From assembly GCF_000741715.1 (NCBI RefSeq), contig NZ_JGZN01000004.1:62001-126000 (forward strand): 64,000 bases of DNA, read 5' to 3'. A model generated the notes under the pieces. It was not told where the DNA came from and ran no database searches. It saw nothing but the letters and a program-made list of their open reading frames with translations. Source of the stretch: Bifidobacterium saguini DSM 23967 (GTDB lineage: Bacteria; Actinomycetota; Actinomycetes; Actinomycetales; Bifidobacteriaceae). Within the stretch, counting starts at the first letter, position 1. Every line of letters starts with the position of its first letter. Positions 17,668-26,613 of the stretch are shown here, one piece after another. Made by a program: the position numbers and the translations under genes.

Positions 17668-19722
17668 CTAGCGTTCTACATCGATAATAGGTTCTCCGGC
17701 AGTCACCTTCCTCGACTCCCCTTGCTGCGCCTCAGCAGTTACAAGCAATGGCATTACCGAAGTCATCGCCATCGTATTGACTACAGTCATCACAACTACT
17801 GGATTATGGCCGGCGCGCACGATAGCAGCAAAATCCACTTGCAGCAGCACATCGCCGGCAGCAACGCAATCCCCTTTACCAACCTGCAGAACGAATCCTT
17901 CTCCTCCCATGTCCACGGTATCAAGTCCGATATGCACCAGTACCTCAACGCCATCGTCGGTTTTAATGCCGAACGCATGACCGGTTTTAGCCACAGTTTT
18001 TACCGTGCCGCTTACCGGCGCATACACTGCTTCAGCACCCGCTGAATCATCAGGCATAATGCCCACGCCTTCGCCTAGTGCTTTAGACGCGAACACCGGG
18101 TCGCCAATCGAATCCAAATCAACTACAGAGCCCGCGATAGGAGCAAACAGTGCATTGGGAGAATCCGCATGCCACAGCGGATACGAGGAATCAGCAGCTT
18201 TTGGTTGCGCGGCAACGCTTTGCGGCATACGGTAATCGAACAGTACTGTCAGCAACATGGCCACAGCGAATGCGATGGCGATGGACAATGCATACACCCA
18301 TGCTCGATTGAACACAGGAATGGTTAGCAGCGAAGAGAACGCGAATGCCGTGGTTGTGACTCCGTGGATCACTTGGCCGGACGGCAGCACAGAGGGGAAC
18401 AGCCAGCTCAGCAGCGCACTGGAGAGACCTCCAGCCGCACACCCGGCGAGCAGCCAGCGGTAGGTGCGGCGATGCTGCAAATGAATGCCGTACAAGCTCA
18501 GCTCGGAAACACCGCCCAAGAGCCCAGCCAACAATGCACTCAGCGAAGTCTGACGCATCGCAGGGTCGCGCTCTCGAATAGCAAGTACGAGCACGCCTGC
18601 TGTAACACCGAAACAGGCGAAATTCCACACACCCATCGGCCCTTGCACAAAGTCATAACCCAGCGTCTGAATATTCATCAGCATCAAGGCGTTAAGCGGC
18701 CAATGCAAACCGAGCGGCACCAGGAACGGGTAGAGCATAGGAATCAGGAGCGCGAATAGGAACGGCACATGCGCGTTCAGCCAAGCAGTGCCCGCACCCA
18801 ACTCACTGCCAAGCCATACGCCCAGAGGTCCTACGAACAGCACCGAGAACACATAAACCACCACAAGCGAACAGAACGGCACAAATACCAATTGCACACT
18901 GTTCGCAATCACGCGTTTTAATCCGTGGTAGACCAAGCCCAGCAGAGCAACCATCAGCAACGGCACGAACACGCTGCCGCTGTAGTCATTGATGGGAATG
19001 ACCATGCCGAACGCACTGATGCCGCCGCTCAATCCCGCAATCTGCGGTGCCATCAATGCAGACATGATTGCGCCGCCAAGCCACGAATCAACATTGAGTT
19101 TTCGTGCTGCGTTCGTGGCAATCATGATGGGCAGCATCACAAACATGACTTCCCAAATGGCTTTGAGGGCGCGCCAACCATCTGTGGCATTGCCATCCGG
19201 GGTCAGGCCAAGCGCCACGGCCACATTGGCGAGCGCGATGATTATCGATGCACCCAACAGCACGCCAAGCAACGGACGGAATGAGTCGGAGACATAGTCC
19301 AAAATGGCGCTGGCCCAAGCGCGGATAGTGCGCGGCAATGGCATGTGAAATATGGAGGATTGTGAAGGCTCTTGGCTGGTTGCATCGGAAGCTGCGGCAG
19401 TAGCGGGACCAGCGAAGTGTTCGGTTTCTTGGGATGTTCTTGGTATTTCGGACGCACGGGATGCAACCGATTTCATTGCACTCATCATGCGCTCGTAAAC
19501 GGAAGCAACCGCGCCACCAATGATGATCTGATAGCGGCCACCTGCGCGCGGGAAGGCTCCCAATACTCCCGGAATGGCTTCGATTTGCTTCAAGCTGACC
19601 TTGTTCTCATCATCAAGGGTGACGTGCAGTCGGGTTGCGCAGTGGGTAAGTTCGTGAATATTGGCTGAACCACCGAGAGCGTCAAGAATCTGCTCGGCCA
19701 TTGCTTCTGAGGCGTGCACCAT
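17668..19722 (-). CDS. ptsG: PTS sugar permease, EIIBCA fusion (glucose/beta-glucoside type)
   Basis: The protein has 684 residues. EIIB comes first with phospho-Cys28 in THCATRLHVTL, then an EIIC membrane domain of about ten segments, then EIIA with the phospho-His near residue 597 in EVLVHIGLDTVDMGG. The domain order is that of BglF-type permeases. In B. longum the gene at this position is annotated as a glucose-specific PTS. It transports and phosphorylates a hexose and should also control the LicT protein encoded next. ATG 19722 has GGGAG upstream; the longer frame reaching 20175 runs through the glcP leader and is not real. Confidence 0.9.
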   Translation of the reverse strand: MVHASEAMAEQILDALGGSANIHELTHCATRLHVTLDDENKVSLKQIEAIPGVLGAFPRAGGRYQIIIGGAVASVYERMMSAMKSVASRASEIPRTSQETEHFAGPATAAASDATSQEPSQSSIFHMPLPRTIRAWASAILDYVSDSFRPLLGVLLGASIIIALANVAVALGLTPDGNATDGWRALKAIWEVMFVMLPIMIATNAARKLNVDSWLGGAIMSALMAPQIAGLSGGISAFGMVIPINDYSGSVFVPLLMVALLGLVYHGLKRVIANSVQLVFVPFCSLVVVYVFSVLFVGPLGVWLGSELGAGTAWLNAHVPFLFALLIPMLYPFLVPLGLHWPLNALMLMNIQTLGYDFVQGPMGVWNFACFGVTAGVLVLAIRERDPAMRQTSLSALLAGLLGGVSELSLYGIHLQHRRTYRWLLAGCAAGGLSSALLSWLFPSVLPSGQVIHGVTTTAFAFSSLLTIPVFNRAWVYALSIAIAFAVAMLLTVLFDYRMPQSVAAQPKAADSSYPLWHADSPNALFAPIAGSVVDLDSIGDPVFASKALGEGVGIMPDDSAGAEAVYAPVSGTVKTVAKTGHAFGIKTDDGVEVLVHIGLDTVDMGGEGFVLQVGKGDCVAAGDVLLQVDFAAIVRAGHNPVVVMTVVNTMAMTSVMPLLVTAEAQQGESRKVTAGEPIIDVER

Positions 19723-19886
19723 TCGCTCCCTTCGTCTCCGTTTCCGCCATTGTCTCGCATCACATCCAACTTTGTCCATCCAGCTGCGGCGCACCCCTAA
19801 ATCGCAAACGATTGCAGAAATCGATCGTCTTTCGGAGTGTCGCGGGCAGAAAAGTCGTATTGTATTTTTCACACGTTGCGTAGCAG

Positions 19887-19915
19887 GGTTGTTACTTGGA
19901 AACGAGGCAAGACCT
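19887..19915 (+). promoter_or_regulatory. Ribonucleic antiterminator (RAT) in the glcP leader
   Basis: This 29-base stretch begins GGTTGTTACT and ends GAGGCAAGACCT. It keeps the two conserved sides of RAT sites bound by SacY, SacT and LicT, including the end seen in B. subtilis sacB. Its last five bases are also the start of the terminator stem, so RAT and terminator cannot form together. This is the classical antitermination layout. Confidence 0.85.
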
Positions 19916-19996
19916 GGAGCGATGTGGAATTTGCATATCCATATGCGGCTTTGCTGTATTGGATGCGCACGTTCCACATTGTTCCAGGTCTTTTTT
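19911..19996 (+). terminator. Long leader terminator upstream of glcP
   Basis: GACCTGGA...ATGTGGAA...GCATATCCA pairs with TGGATGCG...TTCCACAT...TCCAGGTC, followed by six T at 19991-19996 and more T after. The stem spans about 80 bases with small internal loops. It points toward glcP and lies about 90 bases before its start codon. Confidence 0.85.
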
Positions 19997-20087
19997 GTTT
20001 TCGGTGGCACAACGAGGTACTGCCTGCACGCGGCACATGGAGCACGACGAACGCGCTCCGTCAACGGCGATGAAAGGAACGACAGCA

Positions 20088-21593
20088 ATGACGACGGCAA
20101 ACACCACAGCCGCACCAACGAACGTGGCAGCGGATGCCACCGAGGCGCTCGAAAACAGTGCCAGCGCAATGGCAAACATGGCGACCAACACCATTGAGAC
20201 CATCGAAGCGGCGGAATCTCGCGGATTCTCCTCCCGATTCCCGCTCAATAGCTCATTCATCTTCACGTTCGGCGCCCTTGGCGGTATGCTGTTCGGCTTC
20301 GATACCGGCATCATCTCTGGCGCTTCCCCGCTGATCGAATCCGACTTCGGCTTGAGCGTCTCCCAGACCGGCTTCATCACTTCCTCCGTGCTCATCGGCT
20401 CCTGCGCCGGCGCTTTGTCCATCGGCGCACTGTCCGACAAGTTCGGCCGTAAGAAGCTGCTCATCGTTTCCGCCATCCTGTTCCTGATTGGTTCAAGCAT
20501 GTGCGCCACCGCCACTGGCTTCCTGATGATGGTCGCCGCCCGCATCATTCTGGGCCTCGCCGTGGGTGCCGCCTCCGCCCTGACCCCGGCTTACCTGGCT
20601 GAGCTTGCGCCGAAGGAGCGCCGCGGCTCGCTTTCCACGCTGTTCCAGTTGATGATCACGTTCGGCATTTTGCTGGCGTATGCTTCCAACCTCGGCTTCC
20701 TGGGTCACAATCTGCTCGGCGCCCGCGACTGGCGCTGGATGCTCGGCTCTGCACTGGTGCCGGCCGCACTACTGCTGATCGGCGGTATTCTACTGCCGGA
20801 ATCCCCGCGTTACTTGGTGAACAAGGGCGACGAACGCAACGCATTCAAGGTGTTGACCCTGATTCGTAAGGATGTCGATCAGGCTCAAGTGCAGCTGGAA
20901 CTCGATGAGATCAAGGCCGTTGCCGCTCAGGACACCAAGGGTGGCGTGCGCGAACTGTTCCGCATCGCCCGCCCGGCGCTGATTGCCGCCATTGGCATCA
21001 TGCTCTTCCAACAGCTCGTTGGCATCAACTCCGTGATTTACTTCCTGCCGCAGGTGTTCATCAAGGGCTTTGGCTTCCCTGAAGCAGACGCCATCTGGGT
21101 TTCCGTGGGTATCGGCGTGGTGAACTTCGTCTCCACCATCGTGGCCACCATGATCATGGACAAGTTCCCGCGCAAGGGCATGCTGATCTTCGGTTCCATC
21201 GTGATGACCGTCTCTCTGGCTATTCTCGCTGTGATGAACTTCGTGGGCGACGTTGCTGTGCTCGCCGTGCCGACCATGATTCTCATCGCCTTCTATATCC
21301 TTGGCTTCGCCATCTCCTGGGGTCCGATCGCCTGGGTGCTAATCGGTGAGATTTTCCCGCTGTCCGTGCGCGGCATTGGCTCCTCCTTCGGCTCCGCCGC
21401 CAACTGGCTGGGCAACTTCATCGTCTCCCAGTTCTTCCTCGTGCTGCTGGATGCCTTCGGCAACAACGTGGGTGGCCCGTTCGCCATCTTCGGTGTGTTC
21501 GCAGCCCTGTCCATTCCGTTCGTGCTGCGCTTCGTGCCTGAGACCAAGGGCAAGTCGCTGGAGGAGATTGAGAAGGAGATCGCTCACCGCTGA
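20088..21593 (+). CDS. glcP: Glucose/sugar MFS transporter (sugar porter family)
   Basis: The protein has 501 residues and twelve membrane segments in the sugar porter family, related to GlcP/XylE/GalP. Signature motifs are GALSDKFGRKKLL between segments 2 and 3, PESPRYL after segment 6, QQLVGINSVIYFLP in segment 7 and PETKGKSLEEIE at the C terminus. B. longum GlcP imports glucose. A threonine- and alanine-rich N-terminal extension of about 60 residues is unusual for the family. ATG 20088 has AAAGGAA nine bases upstream; an in-frame ATG at 20070 has no such site. Expression should depend on the RAT in its leader. Confidence 0.93.
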   Translation: MTTANTTAAPTNVAADATEALENSASAMANMATNTIETIEAAESRGFSSRFPLNSSFIFTFGALGGMLFGFDTGIISGASPLIESDFGLSVSQTGFITSSVLIGSCAGALSIGALSDKFGRKKLLIVSAILFLIGSSMCATATGFLMMVAARIILGLAVGAASALTPAYLAELAPKERRGSLSTLFQLMITFGILLAYASNLGFLGHNLLGARDWRWMLGSALVPAALLLIGGILLPESPRYLVNKGDERNAFKVLTLIRKDVDQAQVQLELDEIKAVAAQDTKGGVRELFRIARPALIAAIGIMLFQQLVGINSVIYFLPQVFIKGFGFPEADAIWVSVGIGVVNFVSTIVATMIMDKFPRKGMLIFGSIVMTVSLAILAVMNFVGDVAVLAVPTMILIAFYILGFAISWGPIAWVLIGEIFPLSVRGIGSSFGSAANWLGNFIVSQFFLVLLDAFGNNVGGPFAIFGVFAALSIPFVLRFVPETKGKSLEEIEKEIAHR

Positions 21594-21615
21594 TCGCAGC
21601 TAGATTCCTCGCCTG

Positions 21616-21670
21616 ATGGCCGGTATTGCCTCGATTATTTCGGGATGCAATACCGGCCATTACTGTTTTT
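21616..21670 (+). terminator. Terminator of glcP
   Basis: ATGGCCGGTATTGC and GCAATACCGGCCAT form a perfect 14-bp stem with a 17-base loop, followed by TACTGTTTTTG. It lies 22 bases past the glcP stop. Confidence 0.92.
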
Positions 21671-21794
21671 GCCATGTTTTGCGGCGCTTCTCGGCCGCGT
21701 GTCGCCACATCTTTTTTCATCATTCGCACAGAAGTTGACAACTCTTAACATAGCTTCGCCCAAAACGTTGAAATCCGTGGCACAATAGGGAAGC

Positions 21795-23471
21795 ATGGTA
21801 GCAAAAAATGCGGGCTTACCCGCCACCCCAGCAGATCTGATCAACGTCGATGAGGTCATCGGCAAGTACTATGACCTTGTCCCCGATCCGTCCGTCCCCG
21901 AGCAGCGTGTCATCTTCGGCACCTCCGGTCACCGCGGATCGTCCCTGAAGACCTCGTTCAACGAGGCTCACATCATCGCCATCTCCCAAGCTATTGCCGA
22001 ATATCGTAAGAAGGCTGGCGTCACCGGCCCGCTGTACCTCGGCTCCGATACCCACGCGCTCTCCGGCCCGGCCAAGAAGACCGCTATCGAGGTTCTCGTG
22101 GCCAACGGCGTGCACGTTCGCATCGATTCCCGCGATGACTTCGTGCCGACCCCTGTGGTTTCTCAGGCCATTCTGACCCATAACCGTGCAGCTGATGGCA
22201 CTCAGCGTTTCGAGGGCGAAGGCCTTGCCGATGGTATCGTCGTCACTCCTTCCCACAACCCGCCTACCGATGGTGGTTTCAAGTATGACCCCGTCACTGG
22301 CGGCCCGGCTCCGGCTGAGACCACCAACGCCATCGCCGCCCGCGCCAACGAGCTGCTCGGCGATTATAAGAACATCAAGCGCGTGCCGTACGAAGAGGCC
22401 ATCAAGTCCGAGTACGTCGAAGGCTTCGACTTCCGTGAGCACTACGTTGATGATTTGAAGAACGTCATCGACTTCGATGTGATTCGCAACTCCGGCGTGC
22501 GCCTCGGCATCGACCCGCTCGGCGGCGCTTCCGTGAACTACTGGCCGCTCATCAATGAGAAGTACGGCCTGAACATCGGTGTCGTGCGCCCTGAGGTCGA
22601 TCCGACCTGGCGTTTCATGACCATCGATCACGACGGCAAGATTCGTATGGATCCGTCTTCCCCGTACGCCATGAAGGGCTTGGTCGACCAGCTCAACGCC
22701 GGCGCTTGGGATAAGTACGATCTGGTTGGCGGCACCGACCCGGATGCCGATCGTCACGGCATTGTCTGCCCGAACTGGGGCGTCATGAACCCGAACCACT
22801 ACATCGCCGTGGTTGTGGAATACCTGTTCGGCGGCAATCGCCCGGATTGGCCTGCTGGTGCCGGCATCGGCAAGACGCTGGTCTCTTCCTCCTTGATTGA
22901 CCGCGTGGCTGCCTCCATCAACGCCAAGCTGGTTGAGGTTCCGGTCGGCTTCAAGTGGTTCGTTGACCCGCTGTTCACCGGTGAGGTCGCCTTCGGTGGC
23001 GAGGAGAGCTCCGGCATGAGCTTCCTGCGTCGCGATGGCCGCGTGTGGACCACCGATAAGGATGGCCTGATTCCTGACCTGCTGGCCGCCGAGATCACCG
23101 CCAAGACCGGCAAGAACCCGGCCGAACTGCACAAGGATCAGGTGGCTCGCTTCGGTGAATCCTGGTACAAGCGCGTCGACACCCCAACCACTCTTGAGCA
23201 GAAGCAGAAGTTCGCCAAGCTCACCGGCGACGATGTGACCGCCACCCAGCTTGCCGGCGAAGACATCACCGCCAAGCTCACCGAGGCTCCGGGCAACCAC
23301 GCCAAGATCGGTGGCCTGAAGGTCACCACCAAGGACAACTGGTTCGCGGCCCGTCCTTCCGGCACCGAGAACATCTACAAGGTGTACGCCGAGTCCTTCG
23401 AGAGCCCTGAAGCCCTCGATAAGGTGCTCGACGAGGCCAAGCTCGTGGTCGACAAGGCCCTGAGCGAGTGA
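21795..23471 (+). CDS. pgm: Phosphoglucomutase (alpha-D-glucose phosphate-specific)
   Basis: This 558-residue enzyme interconverts glucose 1-phosphate and glucose 6-phosphate. The catalytic phosphoserine is Ser153 in VTPSHNPP. The metal loop is GTDPDADRHG, the sugar-binding loop GGEESSGMS, and the phosphate-binding loop RPSGTEN. It links galactose and LNB use (through UDP-glucose) to the bifid shunt. CACAAT at 21781-21786 lies 8 bases before the ATG with no clear ribosome site, so the mRNA may be leaderless. Confidence 0.97.
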   Translation: MVAKNAGLPATPADLINVDEVIGKYYDLVPDPSVPEQRVIFGTSGHRGSSLKTSFNEAHIIAISQAIAEYRKKAGVTGPLYLGSDTHALSGPAKKTAIEVLVANGVHVRIDSRDDFVPTPVVSQAILTHNRAADGTQRFEGEGLADGIVVTPSHNPPTDGGFKYDPVTGGPAPAETTNAIAARANELLGDYKNIKRVPYEEAIKSEYVEGFDFREHYVDDLKNVIDFDVIRNSGVRLGIDPLGGASVNYWPLINEKYGLNIGVVRPEVDPTWRFMTIDHDGKIRMDPSSPYAMKGLVDQLNAGAWDKYDLVGGTDPDADRHGIVCPNWGVMNPNHYIAVVVEYLFGGNRPDWPAGAGIGKTLVSSSLIDRVAASINAKLVEVPVGFKWFVDPLFTGEVAFGGEESSGMSFLRRDGRVWTTDKDGLIPDLLAAEITAKTGKNPAELHKDQVARFGESWYKRVDTPTTLEQKQKFAKLTGDDVTATQLAGEDITAKLTEAPGNHAKIGGLKVTTKDNWFAARPSGTENIYKVYAESFESPEALDKVLDEAKLVVDKALSE

Positions 23472-23505
23472 TTCTGCTTCATTAAGCGCTGAATTTTAAA
23501 ACATA

Positions 23506-23548
23506 AAGGGTTGTTGGACTGTGGCATTACAGTCCAACAACCCTTTAC
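23506..23548 (+). terminator. Terminator of pgm
   Basis: AAAGGGTTGTTGGACT and AGTCCAACAACCCTTT form a 15- to 16-bp stem, followed by ACTTGTTTG. It lies 34 bases past the stop. Confidence 0.88.
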
Positions 23549-23614
23549 TTGTTTGTGCGTCACTTCAACAAAACAGCTGCAAAGTCCGACGCCCTATGCG
23601 ATAGTGTGGGGCAC

Positions 23615-24580
23615 ATGACTATTACCGTATCCACAGACGGAAGTGCTTTAGGCAATCCTAATGGCCCAATGGGTTGGGCGTGGGCCGACCATGCGAAGAA
23701 CGCAGGCGGCACACCTGGTCACGAGCATGACAAGCATGGCTATGATGCAGGCGGAGCCACAAACGGCACCAATCAAATCGGAGAGTTGTGCGCGGTGCTT
23801 GAAGCGCTGCGAGCGCACCCCGGTTCCGAGCCGCTGCTCATCGAATCTGATTCGCAGTATGCGATTAACTGCTCCACCACTTGGGTAAAGGGTTGGAAGC
23901 GCAACGGATGGAAGAATTCGCAGAAGAAGCCGGTTAAGAATGTAGAGCTGATTAAAGCGATTGACGCTGAGATTTCACGCAGACCGGGACCTGTGAATTT
24001 CAAATGGGTCAAGGGGCATGCCGGCAATGCTGGCAATGAACTTGTGGACGAGCTGGCTCGTACTTATGCTAGCGATTGCCGATCGGGTGCACGCGATGGA
24101 TATCTACCGATTGAAGGCTGGCAGTCGCTGCTGAACTCTGAATATGCGCATGGCACCGATGTGCCGCCTGATGTGCAATTGGTATTGGATGGCAAGGCTG
24201 ATGCAGCTGATTTGCGTAAACCTGAAACCGGCTTATTACCTTCTGCAAGTGCCGAATCACAGGAACCGACCAAACGAAAGCAATCAATCGCCGACCTACT
24301 GAGCGAGCCTGAGGGCGTACCAGATTTGGACTTTAGCGAGACTGCTGGCGAGGCCAATAGCAGCGCAAGTCCCACCGCATCTGCTACACCCATAGCGCCG
24401 GCGTCAGGTTCTCCCAGCGGGTTGACCGTCTCCGGCAACCTGACCTTCTCCCCCGCGCCAAAGACCAGCCCGTACTTCAACGGACAGCCGATGCCAATCT
24501 CTGGCACCATTGCGATTGAAGGCTATGTAGATGGCGAGGGTAACCTCACCATCACCAATGTGCCGTTCTTCCGCAAATAA
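23615..24580 (+). CDS. RNase HI-like protein with C-terminal extension
   Basis: The protein has 321 residues. Residues 1 to about 155 are an RNase H type 1 domain: the acidic active-site residues fall in VSTDGSALGNP, GELCAVLEALR and IESDSQYAI, and KWVKGHAGNAGNELVDELAR is the His loop and helix. It should cut the RNA strand of RNA-DNA hybrids. The remaining half has a Ser/Ala/Pro-rich linker and a terminal piece of about 55 residues ending ITNVPFFRK that I do not recognise. The ATG at 23615 follows GATAGT by 9 bases and may be leaderless. Confidence 0.85.
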   Translation: MTITVSTDGSALGNPNGPMGWAWADHAKNAGGTPGHEHDKHGYDAGGATNGTNQIGELCAVLEALRAHPGSEPLLIESDSQYAINCSTTWVKGWKRNGWKNSQKKPVKNVELIKAIDAEISRRPGPVNFKWVKGHAGNAGNELVDELARTYASDCRSGARDGYLPIEGWQSLLNSEYAHGTDVPPDVQLVLDGKADAADLRKPETGLLPSASAESQEPTKRKQSIADLLSEPEGVPDLDFSETAGEANSSASPTASATPIAPASGSPSGLTVSGNLTFSPAPKTSPYFNGQPMPISGTIAIEGYVDGEGNLTITNVPFFRK

Positions 24581-24770
24581 GGCAATACGATAGTCCATCT
24601 GCTGCCATGTGCGCGACTCTGCGATAAATCTCACATCACACAGCCGCACGCATACGCATAGGAAACGGACACGAGGGCACAAATTCGCTCACCCGCGTTA
24701 GGATAAGAAGGAAGGCTTTACACCGTTAATACATACGGTTGACCCCAGAGAAAACAAAGGAGAACAACTC

Positions 24771-25469
24771 ATGGATAAGGCTCAGCAGGACGCGCTGAAG
24801 AAGGCCGCCGGCATCGAAGCCGCCAAGCTCATTCAGGATGGTATGATCGCCGGTCTCGGCACCGGTTCCACCGTGAAGTTCCTGGTGGATGAGCTCGGCC
24901 GCCGTCATCAGGAGGAAGGCCTGGAGTTCACCGGTGTGACCACCTCCCGCCGCACCCAGGCTCAGGCTGAGAGCTATGGCATCAAGATTGTGGACATCGA
25001 CGATGTGGATCACATCGACATCACCATCGATGGTGCCGACGAAGTGGATAAGAACTTCAACGGCATCAAGGGCGGCGGCGCTGCCCTGCTGTGGGAGAAG
25101 ATTGTGGCCACCAACTCCAACCAGATCGTCTGGATTGTGGATGAGTCCAAGGTTGTGGACACTATCGGCAAGTTCCCACTGCCGGTCGAGGTGATTCCGT
25201 TCGGCGCCGGCCACGTCATCAAGAAGTTCGAAGCCAAGGGCTACAAGCCGGTGCTGCGTCTCGACGCCGAGGGCAAGGAAGTGCGCACCGACGAGAACAA
25301 CTTCGTGGTTGACCTGCATCTGGATCGTATCGATCACCCGCAGGAGCTGGCCGAGGACCTCATCACCACTGTTGGCGTGGTGGAGCACGGCCTGTTCCTC
25401 AACATGGTGGACAAGGTCATCGTCGGCGATCCGAACGGCCCGCGCGTGATGACCAATTCCAACAAGTGA
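24771..25469 (+). CDS. rpiA: Ribose-5-phosphate isomerase A
   Basis: This 232-residue enzyme interconverts ribose 5-phosphate and ribulose 5-phosphate in the pentose part of the bifid shunt. Family motifs are GLGTGSTVKFLVDELG, DGADEVDKNFNGIKGGGAAL (with active-site Asp and Lys) and VDESKVV. AAAGGAG lies 8 bases before the ATG. It is a single-gene unit with two terminators behind it. The preceding 190 bases (24581-24770) show nothing I recognise beyond the ribosome site. Confidence 0.96.
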   Translation: MDKAQQDALKKAAGIEAAKLIQDGMIAGLGTGSTVKFLVDELGRRHQEEGLEFTGVTTSRRTQAQAESYGIKIVDIDDVDHIDITIDGADEVDKNFNGIKGGGAALLWEKIVATNSNQIVWIVDESKVVDTIGKFPLPVEVIPFGAGHVIKKFEAKGYKPVLRLDAEGKEVRTDENNFVVDLHLDRIDHPQELAEDLITTVGVVEHGLFLNMVDKVIVGDPNGPRVMTNSNK

Positions 25470-25501
25470 GTTGCGCGCTGACTAATAGCTGACGCAGCAT
25501 A

Positions 25502-25540
25502 AAAGAGCCGCATCTGCACAATGCAGGTGCGGCTCTTTGC
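25502..25540. terminator. Terminator after rpiA
   Basis: AAAGAGCCGCATCTGCA and TGCAGGTGCGGCTCTTT form a stem of about 16 bp, with T-rich flanks on the plus strand. Confidence 0.88.
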
Positions 25541-25570
25541 ATTACTCGGCACAGCAGACGGAAGATAAAG

Positions 25571-25604
25571 AAACCCCGCAGCCAAACGGCTCGCGGGGTT
25601 TTCA
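25571..25604. terminator. Bidirectional terminator between rpiA and the bS22 gene
   Basis: AAACCCCGC and GCGGGGTTTT form a stem with T runs on both strands. On the minus strand it ends the bS22 transcript. Confidence 0.85.
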
Positions 25605-25627
25605 ATGCCTTAAATCGCTAAGCAAGA

Positions 25628-25717
25628 CTACTTGCGCTGGTGGCGGGTCTTACGCAGCAGTTTGCGGTGCTTCTTCTTGCTCATCCGCTTGCGGCGCTTC
25701 TTGATGACAGAACCCAT
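25628..25717 (-). CDS. Mini ribosomal protein bS22 (AURKAIP1/COX24-like)
   Basis: This 29-residue, extremely basic protein begins MGSVIKKRRKRMSKKKHRKL and ends in KTRHQRK. The sequence is the hallmark of bS22, a small-subunit ribosomal protein of Actinobacteria seen in mycobacterial ribosomes. GGAGG lies 7 bases before the ATG. It is easily missed because it is so short. It is flanked by a terminator downstream and is its own unit. Confidence 0.92.
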   Translation of the reverse strand: MGSVIKKRRKRMSKKKHRKLLRKTRHQRK

Positions 25718-25834
25718 CTGAAGCCTCCATTTCGATTAATCGTAAAAGTTGCAACTCGCACTATAGTACACGTCTTGCCAGACAGAGAAAACCTGTGTGG
25801 CGCACAACGTAGTTGAGCGAGTCATCAGACGGGT

Positions 25835-26464
25835 TTACAGCGGGAACTTCTGGTAGAAACGCTCAAGCGCCTGCTTGTTACCGCTGGCCTGGAACACCAC
25901 TGTATCGTTCTGCCAAGTGGCCACAGCTTTCTTAGCATCTGATGCATCAGCCTTGACGGTGTACGAGCCAGTTGCGTCGCCGGACACCTTCACATTGCCG
26001 GAAGCCAGTTCTTCGCCAGTTTGAGCGGCAGCCAAAGCATCATATTGTGTCTTGGCATTGTCGGCGGTGGACCACTGGGCCACAATCAACGTAATATCCT
26101 TGGCCGTATCCCCAGTGGAGTAGGTCACCGTGTATTCCTCAAGAGGGGAAGCACTGCTCCATGAGGTAGAAGCCTCAGCCTTGGTACGAGCAAAGTTCAA
26201 TACACTGTCCGGCATGGCCTTCAACAGCTCGCTGGCATCATCCGGCAAAGCAGTAGGATCGATGGTCGGCTTAGTAGGCTCAGTATCCGTAGACTGCTGC
26301 TGAGTGGTCTGTGTAGCGTTGGTATCGTTTTTCGAAACGATTGCCCAGCCCGGCCAGATGAACGCCGAAAGTACTGCCAAAACGATAACCACAGCGGCTG
26401 CGATGACGACTGCGATCAGCTTGCCGTGGGATTGTGTAGTCGAAACATTCTCGGAGTTAGTCAT
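25835..26464 (-). CDS. Single-pass membrane protein with extracytoplasmic domain
   Basis: The protein has 209 residues. A short cytoplasmic N terminus is followed by one membrane segment (KLIAVVIAAAVVIVLAVLSAFIW), a Thr/Gln-rich linker, and a domain of about 130 residues, probably alpha/beta, that ends in ALERFYQKFPL. No catalytic motif or named family is recognised. The ATG at 26464 has AAGGG close by. A longer frame from 26539 is possible but lacks a ribosome site. Confidence 0.65.
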   Translation of the reverse strand: MTNSENVSTTQSHGKLIAVVIAAAVVIVLAVLSAFIWPGWAIVSKNDTNATQTTQQQSTDTEPTKPTIDPTALPDDASELLKAMPDSVLNFARTKAEASTSWSSASPLEEYTVTYSTGDTAKDITLIVAQWSTADNAKTQYDALAAAQTGEELASGNVKVSGDATGSYTVKADASDAKKAVATWQNDTVVFQASGNKQALERFYQKFPL

Positions 26465-26613
26465 GCCCTTGATTCTCTCACAGCCGTGTGACGCTGCTCG
26501 ATATATCAAGAGCGTTACGGCGATTGTTGGAATCTTCATGCAACATTGATTCCCTAGGCCGGCTAGCAGGGAAAAATTTTACCACGCCTCATATTCGGCG
26601 TTAGGGTGGAATC

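Larger units (their letters stand above)
19723..20087. other. Divergent control region ptsG / glcP
   Basis: The 365 bases hold both leaders. On the minus strand TACAAT (19864-19859) is a possible -10 for ptsG. It overlaps TATTGT (19858-19863), a possible -10 for glcP on the plus strand, but no convincing -35 boxes are seen. CGATTGCAGAAATCG (19809-19823) is a small palindrome and possible operator. The RAT and terminator follow on the plus strand. Confidence 0.4.

Noticed and set aside
17668..20175. Longer ptsG with 151 extra N-terminal residues
   Set aside because: The extension is antisense to the RAT/terminator leader and the glcP start; EIIB begins naturally at 19722.
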